NCBI RefSeq assembly: GCF_014195635.1
Contig: NZ_JACICC010000001.1
Coordinates: 1-64,000, forward strand
Direction: 5' to 3'
DNA: 64,000 nucleotides
From: Pseudochelatococcus contaminans
Lineage (GTDB): Bacteria > Pseudomonadota > Alphaproteobacteria > Rhizobiales > Beijerinckiaceae
Shown here piece by piece: positions 1-8,586 of this stretch (within the stretch, counting starts at the first letter, position 1; every line of letters begins with the position of its first letter). A program made the translations under genes and the position numbers. The notes below the pieces were generated by a model that worked only from the letters and a program-made list of their open reading frames with translations, was not told the DNA's origin and made no database searches.

Positions 1-449
1 TCGTCGCTATTTCTCATACTCCCAACCATCTCTGGTCAGGACGCAGGAAAAAAACGCCGCCTACGATTCTCTTCCAATCCAAATTGTCAAAGAACTCGCG
101 CTAACCAACAATCGATCAAAAATCGAAACCAGTCTCTGCGCATGCCCCAGAAGGGCAACAACCGAAGCTGCAATCTCTAATCTACCGAAAAACGAATGTC
201 AACCCCGAAAAACAAATCAGGGAAACAAACCCCAGAAGAAACAAGAAAACAACATCCCCGCCGCAGAAGCACCCCGCAGCGCCGGTGTGACGCTCTTCTA
301 GGACCACAAAACCCAAACGTCAACACCCCAAAAAAATATCCACAACCATCAACAACCCAAAAACAACACAACAAACATACAAAAATCAGGCAAAACACAA
401 CAATATCAAACACATAATACAAAAAATAATCCCGCAAAAAATCGCAAAA
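1..449. other. Intergenic region downstream of polA, strongly A/C-rich on the + strand
   Basis: No credible gene is visible. From about 180 to 449 the + strand is very rich in A and C and poor in G and T, and the skew is strongest from 300 to 449. The single minus-strand open frame here encodes a Phe/Val/Cys-rich low-complexity string that I do not accept as a protein. The tract begins directly after the polA stop, so any polA 3' UTR would be U/G-rich. A + strand RNA entering from the left would be C-rich and G-poor, which resembles a Rho-loading region. No hairpin with a T-run was found. Confidence 0.6.
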
Positions 450-3400
450 TCAATGCGCGCCGTCCCAGTCAGACGCTGCGCGCGCCTCCACAGCCAGCGG
501 AACTTTGAGTTCTACGGCCGGCAGTGGCGATTGTTCCATCACGTTGCGGATGAGTGGCAAGGTGGCTTCGATCTCATCGTCTCTCACTTCAAAGACGAGT
601 TCGTCGTGCACCTGCAAAAGCATGCGTGCGCTCAATCCTGCCTTTTCCAGTGCAGGTTCCATGCGGACCATGGCGCGCCGAATGATGTCCGCCGCCGCGC
701 CTTGTAAAGGTGCGTTGATGGACTGGCGCTCGACAAAGGCGCGTTCAGAAGCATTTTTCGAGTGAATTTGCGGATAGTGGCAGACACGGCCGAAAACCGT
801 TTTGACGTAGCCGTGCTCGCGAACGAACTGCTTCGTCTCATCCATATAATCGCGAATGCCGGGGAATCGCTCGAAATACCGGCGGATATAGATTCCCGCT
901 TCCTCGCGACCGATTCCAAGTTGATTCGCGAGGCCAAAAGCCGAAATCCCATAGATGATGCCGAAATTGATCGCCTTGGCGCGGCGACGAATCATCGGGT
1001 CCATGCCTTCCACAGGCACGCCGAACATTTCCGATGCCGTCATGGCATGAATATCGATGCCATCTTCAAAAGCCCGGCGCAGTTGCGGAATATCCGCGAC
1101 ATGCGCCAACAGGCGCAGTTCGATTTGCGAATAATCGGCAGAAACCAGCTTCCAGCCGGGCTCCGCCACGAAAGCCTGACGAATCTTCCGGCCTTCTTCA
1201 GTGCGAATCGGAATATTTTGCAGATTCGGATCGGATGACGCGAGTCGGCCCGTCGTCGTTGAAGCCAATGCAAATGATGTGTGGACGCGGCGTGTCTCGG
1301 GATTAATGAACCCCGGAAGCGCATCAGTGTATGTCGAGCGCAGCTTCGACAGCTGGCGCCAATCGAGAATTCTCGCCGGGAGTTCATGCCCCTGCTCGGC
1401 AAGATCTTCCAGCACGCCGGCTCCCGTCGCCCATTGGCCAGTCGCGGTCTTTTTCGCACCCGGCAGCCCCATTCGCCCGAACAGGATCTCGCCCAGCTGC
1501 TTGGGCGAACCGACATTGAAGCTCTCACCCGCAAGGTCGTGGATTTCCGCCTCCAGGCCTCCAAGGCGCTGGGCGAACTCCCCCGAGAGGCGCGACAAGA
1601 GCGCCGAATCAATGGCGATACCGCGCTGCTCCATACGCGCCAGGACTGCTGCCATCGGACGTTCGAGCGTTTCATAGACCGTCGCCATGCCTTCGCCGAC
1701 GATTCGCGGCTTCAACACATGCCATAGACGCAGCGTGACGTCTGCATCCTCTGCGGCATAGGCCGTGGCCTTGTCGATCGCCACCTTATCGAAGGTTACG
1801 GCATTGCGTCCCTTGCCCGCGACATCGGTAAAGGAAATCGGTTTGTGGCCGAGATGTTTTTCCGAAAGCGCATCCATGCCATGGCCGCCCAGCCCGGCAT
1901 CGAGGGCATAAGACAACAGCATGGTGTCGTCGTAGGGAAAGACGTCGATGCCGTGACGGGCGAACAGCAACCAGTCATATTTAAAGTTCTGGCCGACTTT
2001 CAGCACGCCTGCATCCGTCAGAAGTGGCTTGAGACGGGCGAGCACGTCGTCGGGCGATAATTGTGCGACGCCGGCATCTGCGGCGGGCGCCTCATCATCC
2101 GCGAACAATCCGCCCTGCTTATCGGCCGTCCCGTGTCGCAGCGGGATGTAACAGGCGACACCCGGCGCTGTGGCAAGGGAGATGCCGACCAGATTCGCCG
2201 CCATCGCATCCAGCGAATCGGTCTCGGTATCGACAGCGACGACGCCAAGTTCGGTCGCACGCTTTATCCAAGCGTCGAGAGCCTCGTATGTAGAGACCGT
2301 TTCATATGTCGATGTATCGAATGGCACCGCTCGCTGCGCCTTCGCGGCCCGCGCGGCAACGGCTTCGGGCACGGCCTCGCTGGCTTCATTCGACGATGAA
2401 ACAGATGATTCGTTCGCGGACGAGTTATCGGATGACAATGCGTCCGTCGCTGCAACGGGTGTTGCTGCAGGCGCGACAGCCTCGGCGTCAACACCATACA
2501 CCTCCGCTGCGCGGCGGGTGATCGTGGTGAACTCCATGGACTTCAGGAAGCTGACGAGGTGCTCGGCATCCGGTTGATGAACGGCAAAGTTCGCCAGCGG
2601 CACAACGACGTCGACATCATCCACGAGACGAACAAGTTCACGGGATACGCGGGCGTTATCGGCGTTGGTGATTAAAGTTTCACGGCGTTTCGGCTGGCGA
2701 ATTTCCGCGGCGCTTGCAAGCAATGAATCGAGATCGCCGTATTCGGTAATCAACTGTGCTGCGGTCTTGATGCCGATACCGGGGACGCCCGGCACGTTAT
2801 CAGTCGAATCGCCGGCCAATGACTGGACATCGACGACCTGTCGAGGCGGGACGCCGAAATATGCGACGACTTCATCCTCTCCGATCAAGCGCTCAGCGCG
2901 AAAGCTGCCTTTCGACTGCGTTCCGGAGGCCGGGTCGTACATCACGACACCCGGGCGAATAAGCTGCATCAGATCCTTGTCGGCGGAGACGATCAGCACC
3001 TCCGCGCCGGTTTCCGTCGCTTGCCGGGCGTAGGTGGCGATGAGATCGTCGGCCTCGTATCGCTCCTGCTCCACCGGAGTCAGCCCGAAAGCGCGCACGG
3101 CCTCACGCATCAGCGGAAACTGCGGCACGAGATCCTCCGGCGGCGGCGGACGATTGGCCTTGTAGGCCGGATAAAGCTCTTTCCGGAACGACTGCTCTGA
3201 CTTGTCGAAGATGATGGCCAGATGAGTCGGACGGATGCCGACCGCTCCCTCGCGCAGAAACTGAAAGACCTTCGTGCAGAAAAGGCGCACAGCGCCGGTC
3301 GGCAGCCCGTCCGAACGGTAGTTGTATTTCCGGTCCTGATTCATGGACTGGAAATAGGCGCGGAACACGAAGGAAGATCCGTCGACGAGGAAGACGTGGT

Positions 3401-3461
3401 CTCCCGCGCCAGGCTGGCGGGGAACCGGGGCGGAAGAAGCCGGAGTGCTGACGTCGCTCAT
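450..3461 (-). CDS. polA: DNA polymerase I
   Basis: Family A DNA polymerase for Okazaki fragment processing and repair synthesis, 1003 aa. The N-terminal 5'-3' exonuclease (about 22-315) shows LVDGSSFVFRAYF, the acidic YEADDL site and GDSTDNVPGVPGIG. A Ser/Ala/Glu-rich linker follows (about 335-378). The 3'-5' exonuclease (about 385-590) keeps Exo I DTETD at 411-415, Exo II NFKYD at about 492 and Exo III EDADVT at about 571, so proofreading should be active. The polymerase domain has motif A DYSQIELRLL (776), motif B RRAKAINFGIIYG and motif C VHDELVFE (951). The start is ATG with an AGGTAAG-like ribosome site. It stands alone and faces away from the S24 regulator gene. It is somewhat longer than E. 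coli PolI (928 aa), mainly because of the linker. Confidence 0.97.
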   Translation of the reverse strand: MSDVSTPASSAPVPRQPGAGDHVFLVDGSSFVFRAYFQSMNQDRKYNYRSDGLPTGAVRLFCTKVFQFLREGAVGIRPTHLAIIFDKSEQSFRKELYPAYKANRPPPPEDLVPQFPLMREAVRAFGLTPVEQERYEADDLIATYARQATETGAEVLIVSADKDLMQLIRPGVVMYDPASGTQSKGSFRAERLIGEDEVVAYFGVPPRQVVDVQSLAGDSTDNVPGVPGIGIKTAAQLITEYGDLDSLLASAAEIRQPKRRETLITNADNARVSRELVRLVDDVDVVVPLANFAVHQPDAEHLVSFLKSMEFTTITRRAAEVYGVDAEAVAPAATPVAATDALSSDNSSANESSVSSSNEASEAVPEAVAARAAKAQRAVPFDTSTYETVSTYEALDAWIKRATELGVVAVDTETDSLDAMAANLVGISLATAPGVACYIPLRHGTADKQGGLFADDEAPAADAGVAQLSPDDVLARLKPLLTDAGVLKVGQNFKYDWLLFARHGIDVFPYDDTMLLSYALDAGLGGHGMDALSEKHLGHKPISFTDVAGKGRNAVTFDKVAIDKATAYAAEDADVTLRLWHVLKPRIVGEGMATVYETLERPMAAVLARMEQRGIAIDSALLSRLSGEFAQRLGGLEAEIHDLAGESFNVGSPKQLGEILFGRMGLPGAKKTATGQWATGAGVLEDLAEQGHELPARILDWRQLSKLRSTYTDALPGFINPETRRVHTSFALASTTTGRLASSDPNLQNIPIRTEEGRKIRQAFVAEPGWKLVSADYSQIELRLLAHVADIPQLRRAFEDGIDIHAMTASEMFGVPVEGMDPMIRRRAKAINFGIIYGISAFGLANQLGIGREEAGIYIRRYFERFPGIRDYMDETKQFVREHGYVKTVFGRVCHYPQIHSKNASERAFVERQSINAPLQGAAADIIRRAMVRMEPALEKAGLSARMLLQVHDELVFEVRDDEIEATLPLIRNVMEQSPLPAVELKVPLAVEARAASDWDGAH

Positions 3462-4136
3462 ATCTTACCTATAAACCGATTGCCCTACTCATAAACCGAC
3501 TGGCGCGCGCTACCGTAGCCGGTTTGGAGACATTTCCCAACGCCCGATGCCAGAAATGCAGCGCAGGCGACATCATCGCCACACAGGAGAATAGGACACA
3601 GACCTGTCTTGCTTCATGCACGCGGCGATCCAAAACAGATAACGGCAAAAGGACTGCGGCCCGCTGATTGCATCAATCTCCAGAGCATCAGAATACGGAA
3701 ACGATGTCATTTCTCATATTTGGCTCAATTTGCGACATATTTATTGTCTTCATCAAACATGTTTTCGTTCACAGATGGCGTTCATTTGTCTTTACTGTGC
3801 ATGCAGTTCGACATATGTTGATAGTATGGATGATAATGGCGCGGCAACCGGACAAAGTTGCAGGGGCGAGCAATTGAGCAATATCGGCTTGCGGGCAGAT
3901 GGCGATCAATGTCACTCCATATATACGTAATGCTTTCGTGGCTCCCGAGAGCCGGGCATCGCGGCGGACAACGAAATAAATGGATCATTCCGTGCCCTGT
4001 TATCAGCATAATGAATGGTATTTTTGTCGGTGTAGCTAGTTTTCGTGAACCTGAACAATGGGATTCTTGCGCACATCGCAATATATGCCGAAGATTCCGT
4101 CCCTCGTGAATAGCAATTAGCGGGATTGACCTTACT
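3462..4136. other. 675-bp divergent intergenic region, polA / S24 regulator
   Basis: The region separates the start of polA (minus) from the S24 regulator (plus) and must hold both promoters. It is AT-richer than its surroundings, particularly 3680-4090. Short open frames exist on both strands, but none has family-like sequence or a good ribosome site. I could not pick a convincing -35/-10 pair or an operator palindrome. A small RNA gene cannot be excluded. Confidence 0.4.
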
Positions 4137-4841
4137 ATGGCTGGCAAATCAGACCACTTGAGCGACACCAATCCGCCGTGGGAGGATACCGCTAACGGCG
4201 GTAACGATCACGATATCGGGCGCCGGATACGCTTCCTTTTCGAACGTCTGGGCGGCCAGAAGGCGGCCGCGGCGACGGACAAGTCCATCCGCTCGTTGCA
4301 GCGCTACTTTTCGGGCGCGGAGCCTCCCGCGAGCGTCGTGAAGGCACTAGCCAAGGCCACCGGCGTTTCAGCGGACTGGATTTTGTTCGGTGGCGATGAG
4401 CCGACATTGCAGCCTTCCGGCTCCAGCAGTAACCAGTTCGTCTATATTCCCAAGTTCGACGCGGCGGAGGCCCAGAAGGGCATCGGTAACGACGCAATCC
4501 ATTCGTCGGCCATCGCCATGCGCGAAAGCTGGCTCAAGGGCATCGGCACAGATCCGCGTCAGGCCTATCTCCTCTCGTTCGGCGGCGACAGTATGGAGCC
4601 GACCATTCGCGATGGCGATCTTCTGCTGGTGGATCGTTCGGTGGAACAGGTCATCGACCATGGAATCTACGTGCTGCTCGTGGGCGGCCGGCTTCTCGTC
4701 AAGCGCGTTCAGTTGCGCCACGATGGTTCGCTGGTGCTGCGGAACGACAACCCGGCTTACGAGGTCGAGACCGTTTCGGCGGATGAGGCCAGCCGATTGG
4801 TCATCGAAGGACGCGTGCGCTGGTTCGGCCGCACTGTCTGA
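4137..4841 (+). CDS. XRE-family transcriptional regulator with S24 (LexA/CI-type) C-terminal domain
   Basis: A two-domain repressor of 234 aa. Residues about 26-86 form a lambda-repressor-like helix-turn-helix ending in SADWILFGG. Residues about 100-234 are a peptidase S24 domain with the nucleophile Ser152 in GDSMEPTIRDGDLLLVD and the general base Lys189 in LLVKRVQ. LexA and CI cut themselves at Ala-Gly or Cys-Gly in the linker. No such dipeptide is present between residues 86 and 145, so the S24 fold may act only for dimerisation or signal sensing. No phage genes flank it, which suggests a chromosomal regulator. The start ATG lacks a strong ribosome site. The target is unknown, and the long upstream region probably contains its own operator. 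Confidence 0.85.
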   Translation: MAGKSDHLSDTNPPWEDTANGGNDHDIGRRIRFLFERLGGQKAAAATDKSIRSLQRYFSGAEPPASVVKALAKATGVSADWILFGGDEPTLQPSGSSSNQFVYIPKFDAAEAQKGIGNDAIHSSAIAMRESWLKGIGTDPRQAYLLSFGGDSMEPTIRDGDLLLVDRSVEQVIDHGIYVLLVGGRLLVKRVQLRHDGSLVLRNDNPAYEVETVSADEASRLVIEGRVRWFGRTV

Positions 4842-4871
4842 ACTGCCCGAAGTTGCCAGCAAAAACCAGAA

Positions 4872-4898
4872 AGGCCGGCAGGAACATCCTGCCGGCCT
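4872..4898 (+). terminator. Stem-loop after the S24 regulator gene
   Basis: A perfect 12-bp inverted repeat with a 3-nt loop (ACA), arms 4872-4883 and 4887-4898, lies 30 nt after the stop codon. It lacks a clear T-run, so it could be a terminator working in both directions between this gene and convergent sciP, or an mRNA-end stabiliser. Confidence 0.6.
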
Positions 4899-4968
4899 CT
4901 CCGGTTCGGGGTCTCTCCGAAGACTCGAGACTTGAAGGCCCGGCGGCGAAACAGCCGGGCACGCGCCT

Positions 4969-5244
4969 TTACTGGCGATAATGCTGGATACGAGTCGTCC
5001 GAAGACCGGCCAGGCCGTGCTCGTCGATGGATTGCTGCCAGCTCAGAAATTCTTCAACGGTCAACGTATAACGTTGGCATGCCTCATCGAGGCTCAGCAG
5101 GCCGCCGCGCACGGCCGCCACGACTTCAGCTTTGCGTCGGATGACCCAACGCTTGGTGGTAGTCGGGGGTAGATCGGCAATGGTCAGGGGACTGCCATCC
5201 GGTCCGATGACATATTTTGCGCGCGGGCGAAAAGCTTCGGTCAT
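4969..5244 (-). CDS. sciP: CtrA inhibitor SciP (DUF1153 family)
   Basis: A 91-aa protein of the DUF1153/SciP family. In Caulobacter, SciP is a small helix-turn-helix protein that binds CtrA and blocks its promoters in G1 cells. The start at 5244 is chosen because the family begins MTEAFRPRAKYVIGPDGSPL, which is exactly what follows this ATG; an open frame continues upstream but its residues look like leader sequence. Conserved features are the VIGPDGSPLT N-terminus, the KRWVIRRKAEVVAAVRGG helix and the SLDEACQRYTLTVEEFLSWQ helix-turn-helix. The leader carries long inverted repeats and a near-CtrA box, described separately. The assignment is firm at family level; the cell-cycle role is inferred. 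Confidence 0.93.
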   Translation of the reverse strand: MTEAFRPRAKYVIGPDGSPLTIADLPPTTTKRWVIRRKAEVVAAVRGGLLSLDEACQRYTLTVEEFLSWQQSIDEHGLAGLRTTRIQHYRQ

Positions 5245-5289
5245 GGATACGCTCACTATTGGTCTCAACTGACCAGAATTCGACAAGCT

Positions 5290-5402
5290 TCCGCCTGCCC
5301 CGATACGCCGGGCGGGCGGACTTCGGCATCCGCCTGCATGGGCCAACCTCGCCGACCGCGCCTCCGTGGACGCGCCGGTAAGTCGCCCCATGCAGGCGGA
5401 TG
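5290..5402 (-). promoter_or_regulatory. Structured leader upstream of sciP with alternative stems
   Basis: A perfect 16-bp inverted repeat pairs 5327-5342 with 5387-5402 around a 44-nt loop. A second hairpin can form between 5290-5298 and 5311-5319 (9 bp, one wobble). Both left arms contain CCGCCTGC, so 5290-5297 and 5330-5337 could compete for the same right arm at 5392-5399. On the minus strand this lies 46-158 nt before the sciP start. It could be a protein-binding site, a leader RNA switch or a terminator for an upstream minus-strand transcript. Confidence 0.5.
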
Positions 5403-5432
5403 ACGTCGATACCGGAAGCTATCGGCTTATTT

Positions 5433-5447
5433 TTAAGAATTGCCTAA
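5433..5447 (-). promoter_or_regulatory. Near-consensus CtrA box upstream of sciP
   Basis: On the + strand the sequence is TTAA, seven bases, then CTAA. The CtrA site is TTAA-N7-TTAA, so this differs at one base. It sits about 190 bp upstream of sciP, which is a CtrA target in Caulobacter. A single 8-base match with one mismatch is weak evidence by itself. Confidence 0.3.
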
Positions 5448-5697
5448 AGCCGCGAAACTCCTTCCCCGTTTGCCCTCCCCTTGCGCCGCGCAGTGTAACG
5501 AGTCGATAATGGCCGGCATCGAGATCTGGGATGCCGAGTGCCTTTGGAATGCTAACGGCCGGGGATGCCGTTTATTGCGGGGGTGGCGGCAGGGCGCAGG
5601 TGCGCGTATATGGAAACGAGGCACGGGATCGGAAGAGGGCCGCCTGCGTCGGTAAGGACGGCATCCGCCTTTGCCTCCGAATTTGTGTCATGATGAA

Positions 5698-5741
5698 GAG
5701 ATAAGGCACTTCTGCGTTTCCACGAAAGGCCGAAGCGCTTT
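5698..5741 (+). repeat. Dispersed palindromic intergenic repeat, copy 1
   Basis: About 44 nt matches, in opposite orientation, the element at 21829-21876 with roughly 38 identities. The shared core is GCACTTCTGCGTTTC followed by ACGAAA and GCCGAA. The two arms form an imperfect palindrome. Elements of this general form lie between many genes in Hyphomicrobiales genomes. It ends about 20 nt before the mnmA start. Confidence 0.7.
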
Positions 5742-5762
5742 GGCTCGCGAAAGACGAACGTT

Positions 5763-6971
5763 ATGTTGAACAGTCTGGATCTGCCCAAGGAGCCGCGTGA
5801 TACGCGCGTCGTCGTCGCCATGTCGGGCGGCGTCGATTCGTCCGTTGTGGCGGCAATGCTGGCGCGTGAAGGCTACGATGTGATCGGGATCACGCTCCAG
5901 CTCTATGATCACGGCGAGGCGATCCATCGCAAGGGCGCATGCTGCGCCGGACAGGATATCCACGACGCCCGCCGTGTCGCCGAGCGAATCGGCATCCCCC
6001 ATTATGTGCTGGACTACGAATCGCGCTTCCGCGACGCCGTGATCGAGCGTTTTGCCGACAGTTATCTGAACGGCGAAACGCCAATCCCCTGCGTTGAGTG
6101 CAATCGCTCGATCAAGTTCACCGAGTTGCTCGACACCGCCCGCGATCTGGGCGCCGACGTGCTCGCGACCGGCCACTATGTCGCCAGCCGCCCCGTTCCG
6201 GGTGCTCAACAGGGAGCGCGTGGCCTCTATCGCGCCGCCGACCCTGATCGTGACCAGAGCTATTTTCTTTACGCTACCACAGCGGAGCAACTCTCGATCC
6301 TGCGCTTTCCGCTTGGAGATCTGAACAAGACCCAGACGCGCGCGCTGGCGCGGGAGTTCGGCCTCGACATCGCCGACAAGCACGACAGCCAGGACATCTG
6401 CTTCGTGCCGAACGGCCGTTATGCCGACATCATCGAGCGCTTGCGCCCCAAGGCAGTGCAGCCGGGCGACATCGTCCACGCCGATGGCCGCGTTATGGGC
6501 CAACACAACGGCATCATTCATTTCACGGTCGGCCAGCGCAAGGGTCTTGGCATCGCCACGGGCGAGCCGCTTTATGTGGTGCGGCTCGATGCCGACAACG
6601 CCCGCGTTATTGTCGGCCCGCGCGATATGCTGGCGACAAGCGCCATGTCGCTCGCGGATCTCAACTGGATCGGCGACGAGATGCCGGACGCGAACGGCAC
6701 GCCGCTTGAGGTGGCTGTGCGGGTTCGCTCCACGCGCCAGCCGCATCCGGCGTTTCTGCGCATCACCGCTGACGGGCCGGTTGTCGAACTGCCGGTCGCG
6801 GAGCTTGGCGTTGCGCCCGGTCAGGCTTGTGTCATCTACGAATCGACGGATATCCGCTCCCGCATTCTCGGCGGCGGCACGATCCGCGCCACGACATCAG
6901 CCCTGCGGCAGGCGGCGGTTTCGCCGCGCAAGGACTGCTTCACCCCTGCAATCGCAACGGAAACACTCTGA
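5763..6971 (+). CDS. mnmA: tRNA-specific 2-thiouridylase MnmA
   Basis: ATP-dependent enzyme that makes the 2-thio group of wobble uridine-34 in Lys, Glu and Gln tRNAs, 402 aa. The PP-loop SGGVDSS is at 21-27. The catalytic cysteines correspond to Cys113 (in VECNRSIKF) and Cys213 (in SQDICFV), matching E. coli Cys102 and Cys199. The central barrel has the VGQRKGLG motif, and a C-terminal beta domain follows. Two substrates, tRNA-Lys(TTT) and tRNA-Glu, belong to classes encoded elsewhere in this window, although the Glu copy here is CTC and would not be thiolated. The stop codon directly abuts the next start, suggesting translational coupling. The first ATG after the intergenic repeat was chosen. 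Confidence 0.96.
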   Translation: MLNSLDLPKEPRDTRVVVAMSGGVDSSVVAAMLAREGYDVIGITLQLYDHGEAIHRKGACCAGQDIHDARRVAERIGIPHYVLDYESRFRDAVIERFADSYLNGETPIPCVECNRSIKFTELLDTARDLGADVLATGHYVASRPVPGAQQGARGLYRAADPDRDQSYFLYATTAEQLSILRFPLGDLNKTQTRALAREFGLDIADKHDSQDICFVPNGRYADIIERLRPKAVQPGDIVHADGRVMGQHNGIIHFTVGQRKGLGIATGEPLYVVRLDADNARVIVGPRDMLATSAMSLADLNWIGDEMPDANGTPLEVAVRVRSTRQPHPAFLRITADGPVVELPVAELGVAPGQACVIYESTDIRSRILGGGTIRATTSALRQAAVSPRKDCFTPAIATETL

Positions 6972-7622
6972 ATGAGCACGATCGCCGACGGCCCCGATAC
7001 CTCACTGATGCGCAAGGCTTATGCCCGCTGGGCGCCCATCTACGATCTCGTCTACGACGGGCTGACCGCTTCGGCCCGCAAGGATGCGGTGGAAGCGGCT
7101 CTGGCTTGCGGCAACAACATCCTTGAGGCTGGCGTCGGCACGGGTCTGTCGCTGGGCGATTATCCAAAAAGCGCTCATGTGATCGGCTTCGATATTTCGG
7201 AGCATATGCTGCGCCGTGCGGCAGGCAAGGTCGAAAAGCAGAAGCTGGATCATGTCCGGCTGCTCACCGTCATGGATGCCTGCCGGCTCGGCTTTCCCGA
7301 TTCCACCTTCGACGCGGTGGTCGCGCAGTTTCTGATTACGCTCGTGCCGCACCCGGAGCTGGCGCTCGACGAATTCATGCGCGTTCTGCGTCCCGGCGGT
7401 GAAATCATTCTCGCCAACCATTTCGGTGTCTCGGACGGCCCCATCGCCCGCGCGGAAGAAGCCGTGGCTCCGGCTGTCCGCAAGCTAGGCTGGAGTTCGG
7501 CGTTCAAGACGCGCCGCATTGAGGAATGGGCCGAAAAGCATGCCGCCACGGCGCTTGTCGAAGTGCGGCCGGCATTTCCGATGGGCTTCTTCAAGATCGT
7601 GCGCCTGCGCAAGATCGCGTGA
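6972..7622 (+). CDS. Class I SAM-dependent methyltransferase, PmtA-like
   Basis: A 216-aa Rossmann methyltransferase. Motif I is ILEAGVGTGLSLGDYP (about residues 50-65), followed by GFDISEHML and the post-I segment ending PHPELALDEFMRVLRPGGEI. The opening MRKAYARWAPIYDLVYDG and the acidic-loop spacing resemble the short Rhodobacter-type phosphatidylethanolamine N-methyltransferases (PmtA), which make phosphatidylcholine at the inner face of the membrane. That substrate is inferred from similarity of motif and length, not shown. Ubiquinone-type or other small-molecule methyltransferases remain possible. It starts at the base after the mnmA stop, so the two are probably co-translated. Confidence 0.75.
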   Translation: MSTIADGPDTSLMRKAYARWAPIYDLVYDGLTASARKDAVEAALACGNNILEAGVGTGLSLGDYPKSAHVIGFDISEHMLRRAAGKVEKQKLDHVRLLTVMDACRLGFPDSTFDAVVAQFLITLVPHPELALDEFMRVLRPGGEIILANHFGVSDGPIARAEEAVAPAVRKLGWSSAFKTRRIEEWAEKHAATALVEVRPAFPMGFFKIVRLRKIA

Positions 7623-7641
7623 TCGGGACAATCTTGTCATC

Positions 7642-8160
7642 ATGCGCGGTCGCCGCCACCTGATCGATATGCTTATCCGGCTGCGCGCCTTTCCGGTCGT
7701 GCAGCGGGCGCAGATGGGGATGCTCGTCGGCGGTTTCAGCTTCCTCATCATTTACGGCCTGTCGACCAGCAGCCAATATGCTCATGTTGCGATGATCATG
7801 GCTTCGCTGGGTGCGTCGTGCGTGCTGGTGTTCACGCTGCCGCAGAGTCCGTTGGCACAGCCGAGCAACGTGATTTTCGGCCACATCCTGTCAACGGGGT
7901 GCGGCTTGTTATCGCTGCAATTTTTCGGACAAACGCCGCTCGCGTTCGGCATCGGGGTCGGGCTGGCGATTTTCGTCATGGCGGTTACGGGGACGTTGCA
8001 CCCGCCAGGGGCCGGCAATCCTATTCTTGTCATCGGCGGCAACCAGGGCTTATGGTATCTGCTCACGCCGACGGCGAGCGGTGCTATCGTTGTGGTTCTG
8101 GCGGGCCTATTCTACCACCGCTTCATTTCCGGACATATTTATCCGGTACGGAAGGTTTGA
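7642..8160 (+). CDS. HPP family integral membrane protein
   Basis: A 172-aa membrane protein with four hydrophobic segments and the family signature TGTLHPPGAGNP in the third quarter. HPP proteins are four-helix membrane proteins; some plastid and cyanobacterial members transport nitrite, but the role here is unknown. The ATG at 7642 is chosen because the same frame upstream overlaps the methyltransferase gene and has no family-like sequence. It starts 19 bases after that gene and stops 10 bases before folB, so it appears to sit inside the mnmA-folK transcription unit. In related bacteria folP often precedes folB; here this gene occupies that place. Confidence 0.85.
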   Translation: MRGRRHLIDMLIRLRAFPVVQRAQMGMLVGGFSFLIIYGLSTSSQYAHVAMIMASLGASCVLVFTLPQSPLAQPSNVIFGHILSTGCGLLSLQFFGQTPLAFGIGVGLAIFVMAVTGTLHPPGAGNPILVIGGNQGLWYLLTPTASGAIVVVLAGLFYHRFISGHIYPVRKV

Positions 8161-8170
8161 CAACATCACC

Positions 8171-8572
8171 ATGACTGCCACGCGTTACCGGCAAGACGAG
8201 CCGTCCGACCGGATCATTCTGAATCGCATCGCGCTCTTCGCTTATCACGGTCTGCATCCGGAAGAGGAACGGCTGGGGCAGCGATTTTTCGTCTCCCTCG
8301 ATGTCGGCCTCGACCTTCGCGAAGCCGGACGCGGCGATGACTGGCACAGCACAGCCTGCTATGCAAAACTGACGCAACGCGTGCAGGAAATCGGCGTGGG
8401 CCAACGGTTCCGCACCATCGAGGGGCTGGCCGAAGCCATCGCAACCGCGACACTCACCGCCGTCCCCCGCATCCAGCGGGTAACGGTGCGAATCGAGAAA
8501 CCGGCAGCCCCGATCCCGGCCATCATCGATGGAATCGCGGTCGAAATTACGCGCACACGCGCCGATATCTGA
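8171..8572 (+). CDS. folB: Dihydroneopterin aldolase
   Basis: FolB converts 7,8-dihydroneopterin to 6-hydroxymethyl-7,8-dihydropterin and glycolaldehyde in folate synthesis, 133 aa. Family features are the RIILNRIALFAYHGLHPEEERLG start with the conserved Tyr-His-Gly-Glu set, the FRTIEGLAEAIA helix and a C-terminal VTVRIEKPAAPIPA segment containing the catalytic-type Lys. The ATG at 8171 was chosen because the frame upstream lies within the HPP gene. It lies 14 nt before folK, whose product uses its product directly, so co-expression makes sense. Confidence 0.94.
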   Translation: MTATRYRQDEPSDRIILNRIALFAYHGLHPEEERLGQRFFVSLDVGLDLREAGRGDDWHSTACYAKLTQRVQEIGVGQRFRTIEGLAEAIATATLTAVPRIQRVTVRIEKPAAPIPAIIDGIAVEITRTRADI

Positions 8573-8586
8573 GCCTTACAGCCGGC

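Larger units (their letters stand above)
5245..5762. other. Divergent intergenic region, sciP / mnmA
   Basis: This 518-bp gap holds both promoters, a structured sciP leader (5290-5402), a near-match to a CtrA site (5433-5447) and a dispersed rhizobial-type palindromic repeat (5698-5741) just before mnmA. The part from about 5450 to 5690 contains no gene I can support. Confidence 0.6.

Noticed and set aside
177-437. A minus-strand open frame after polA with a Phe/Val/Cys-rich product
   Set aside because: It lies in the strongly skewed A/C tract, the residue mix follows base composition, and there is no ribosome site or family likeness.
4137-4841. Prophage remnant suggested by the CI-like S24 regulator
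   Set aside because: No integrase, structural or replication phage genes lie nearby; both neighbours are chromosomal genes.
5756-5778. Possible alphaproteobacterial SOS box GAAC...GAAC before and at the mnmA start
   Set aside because: The spacing between the two GAAC is eight bases, while the alphaproteobacterial LexA box needs seven; mnmA is not an SOS gene.
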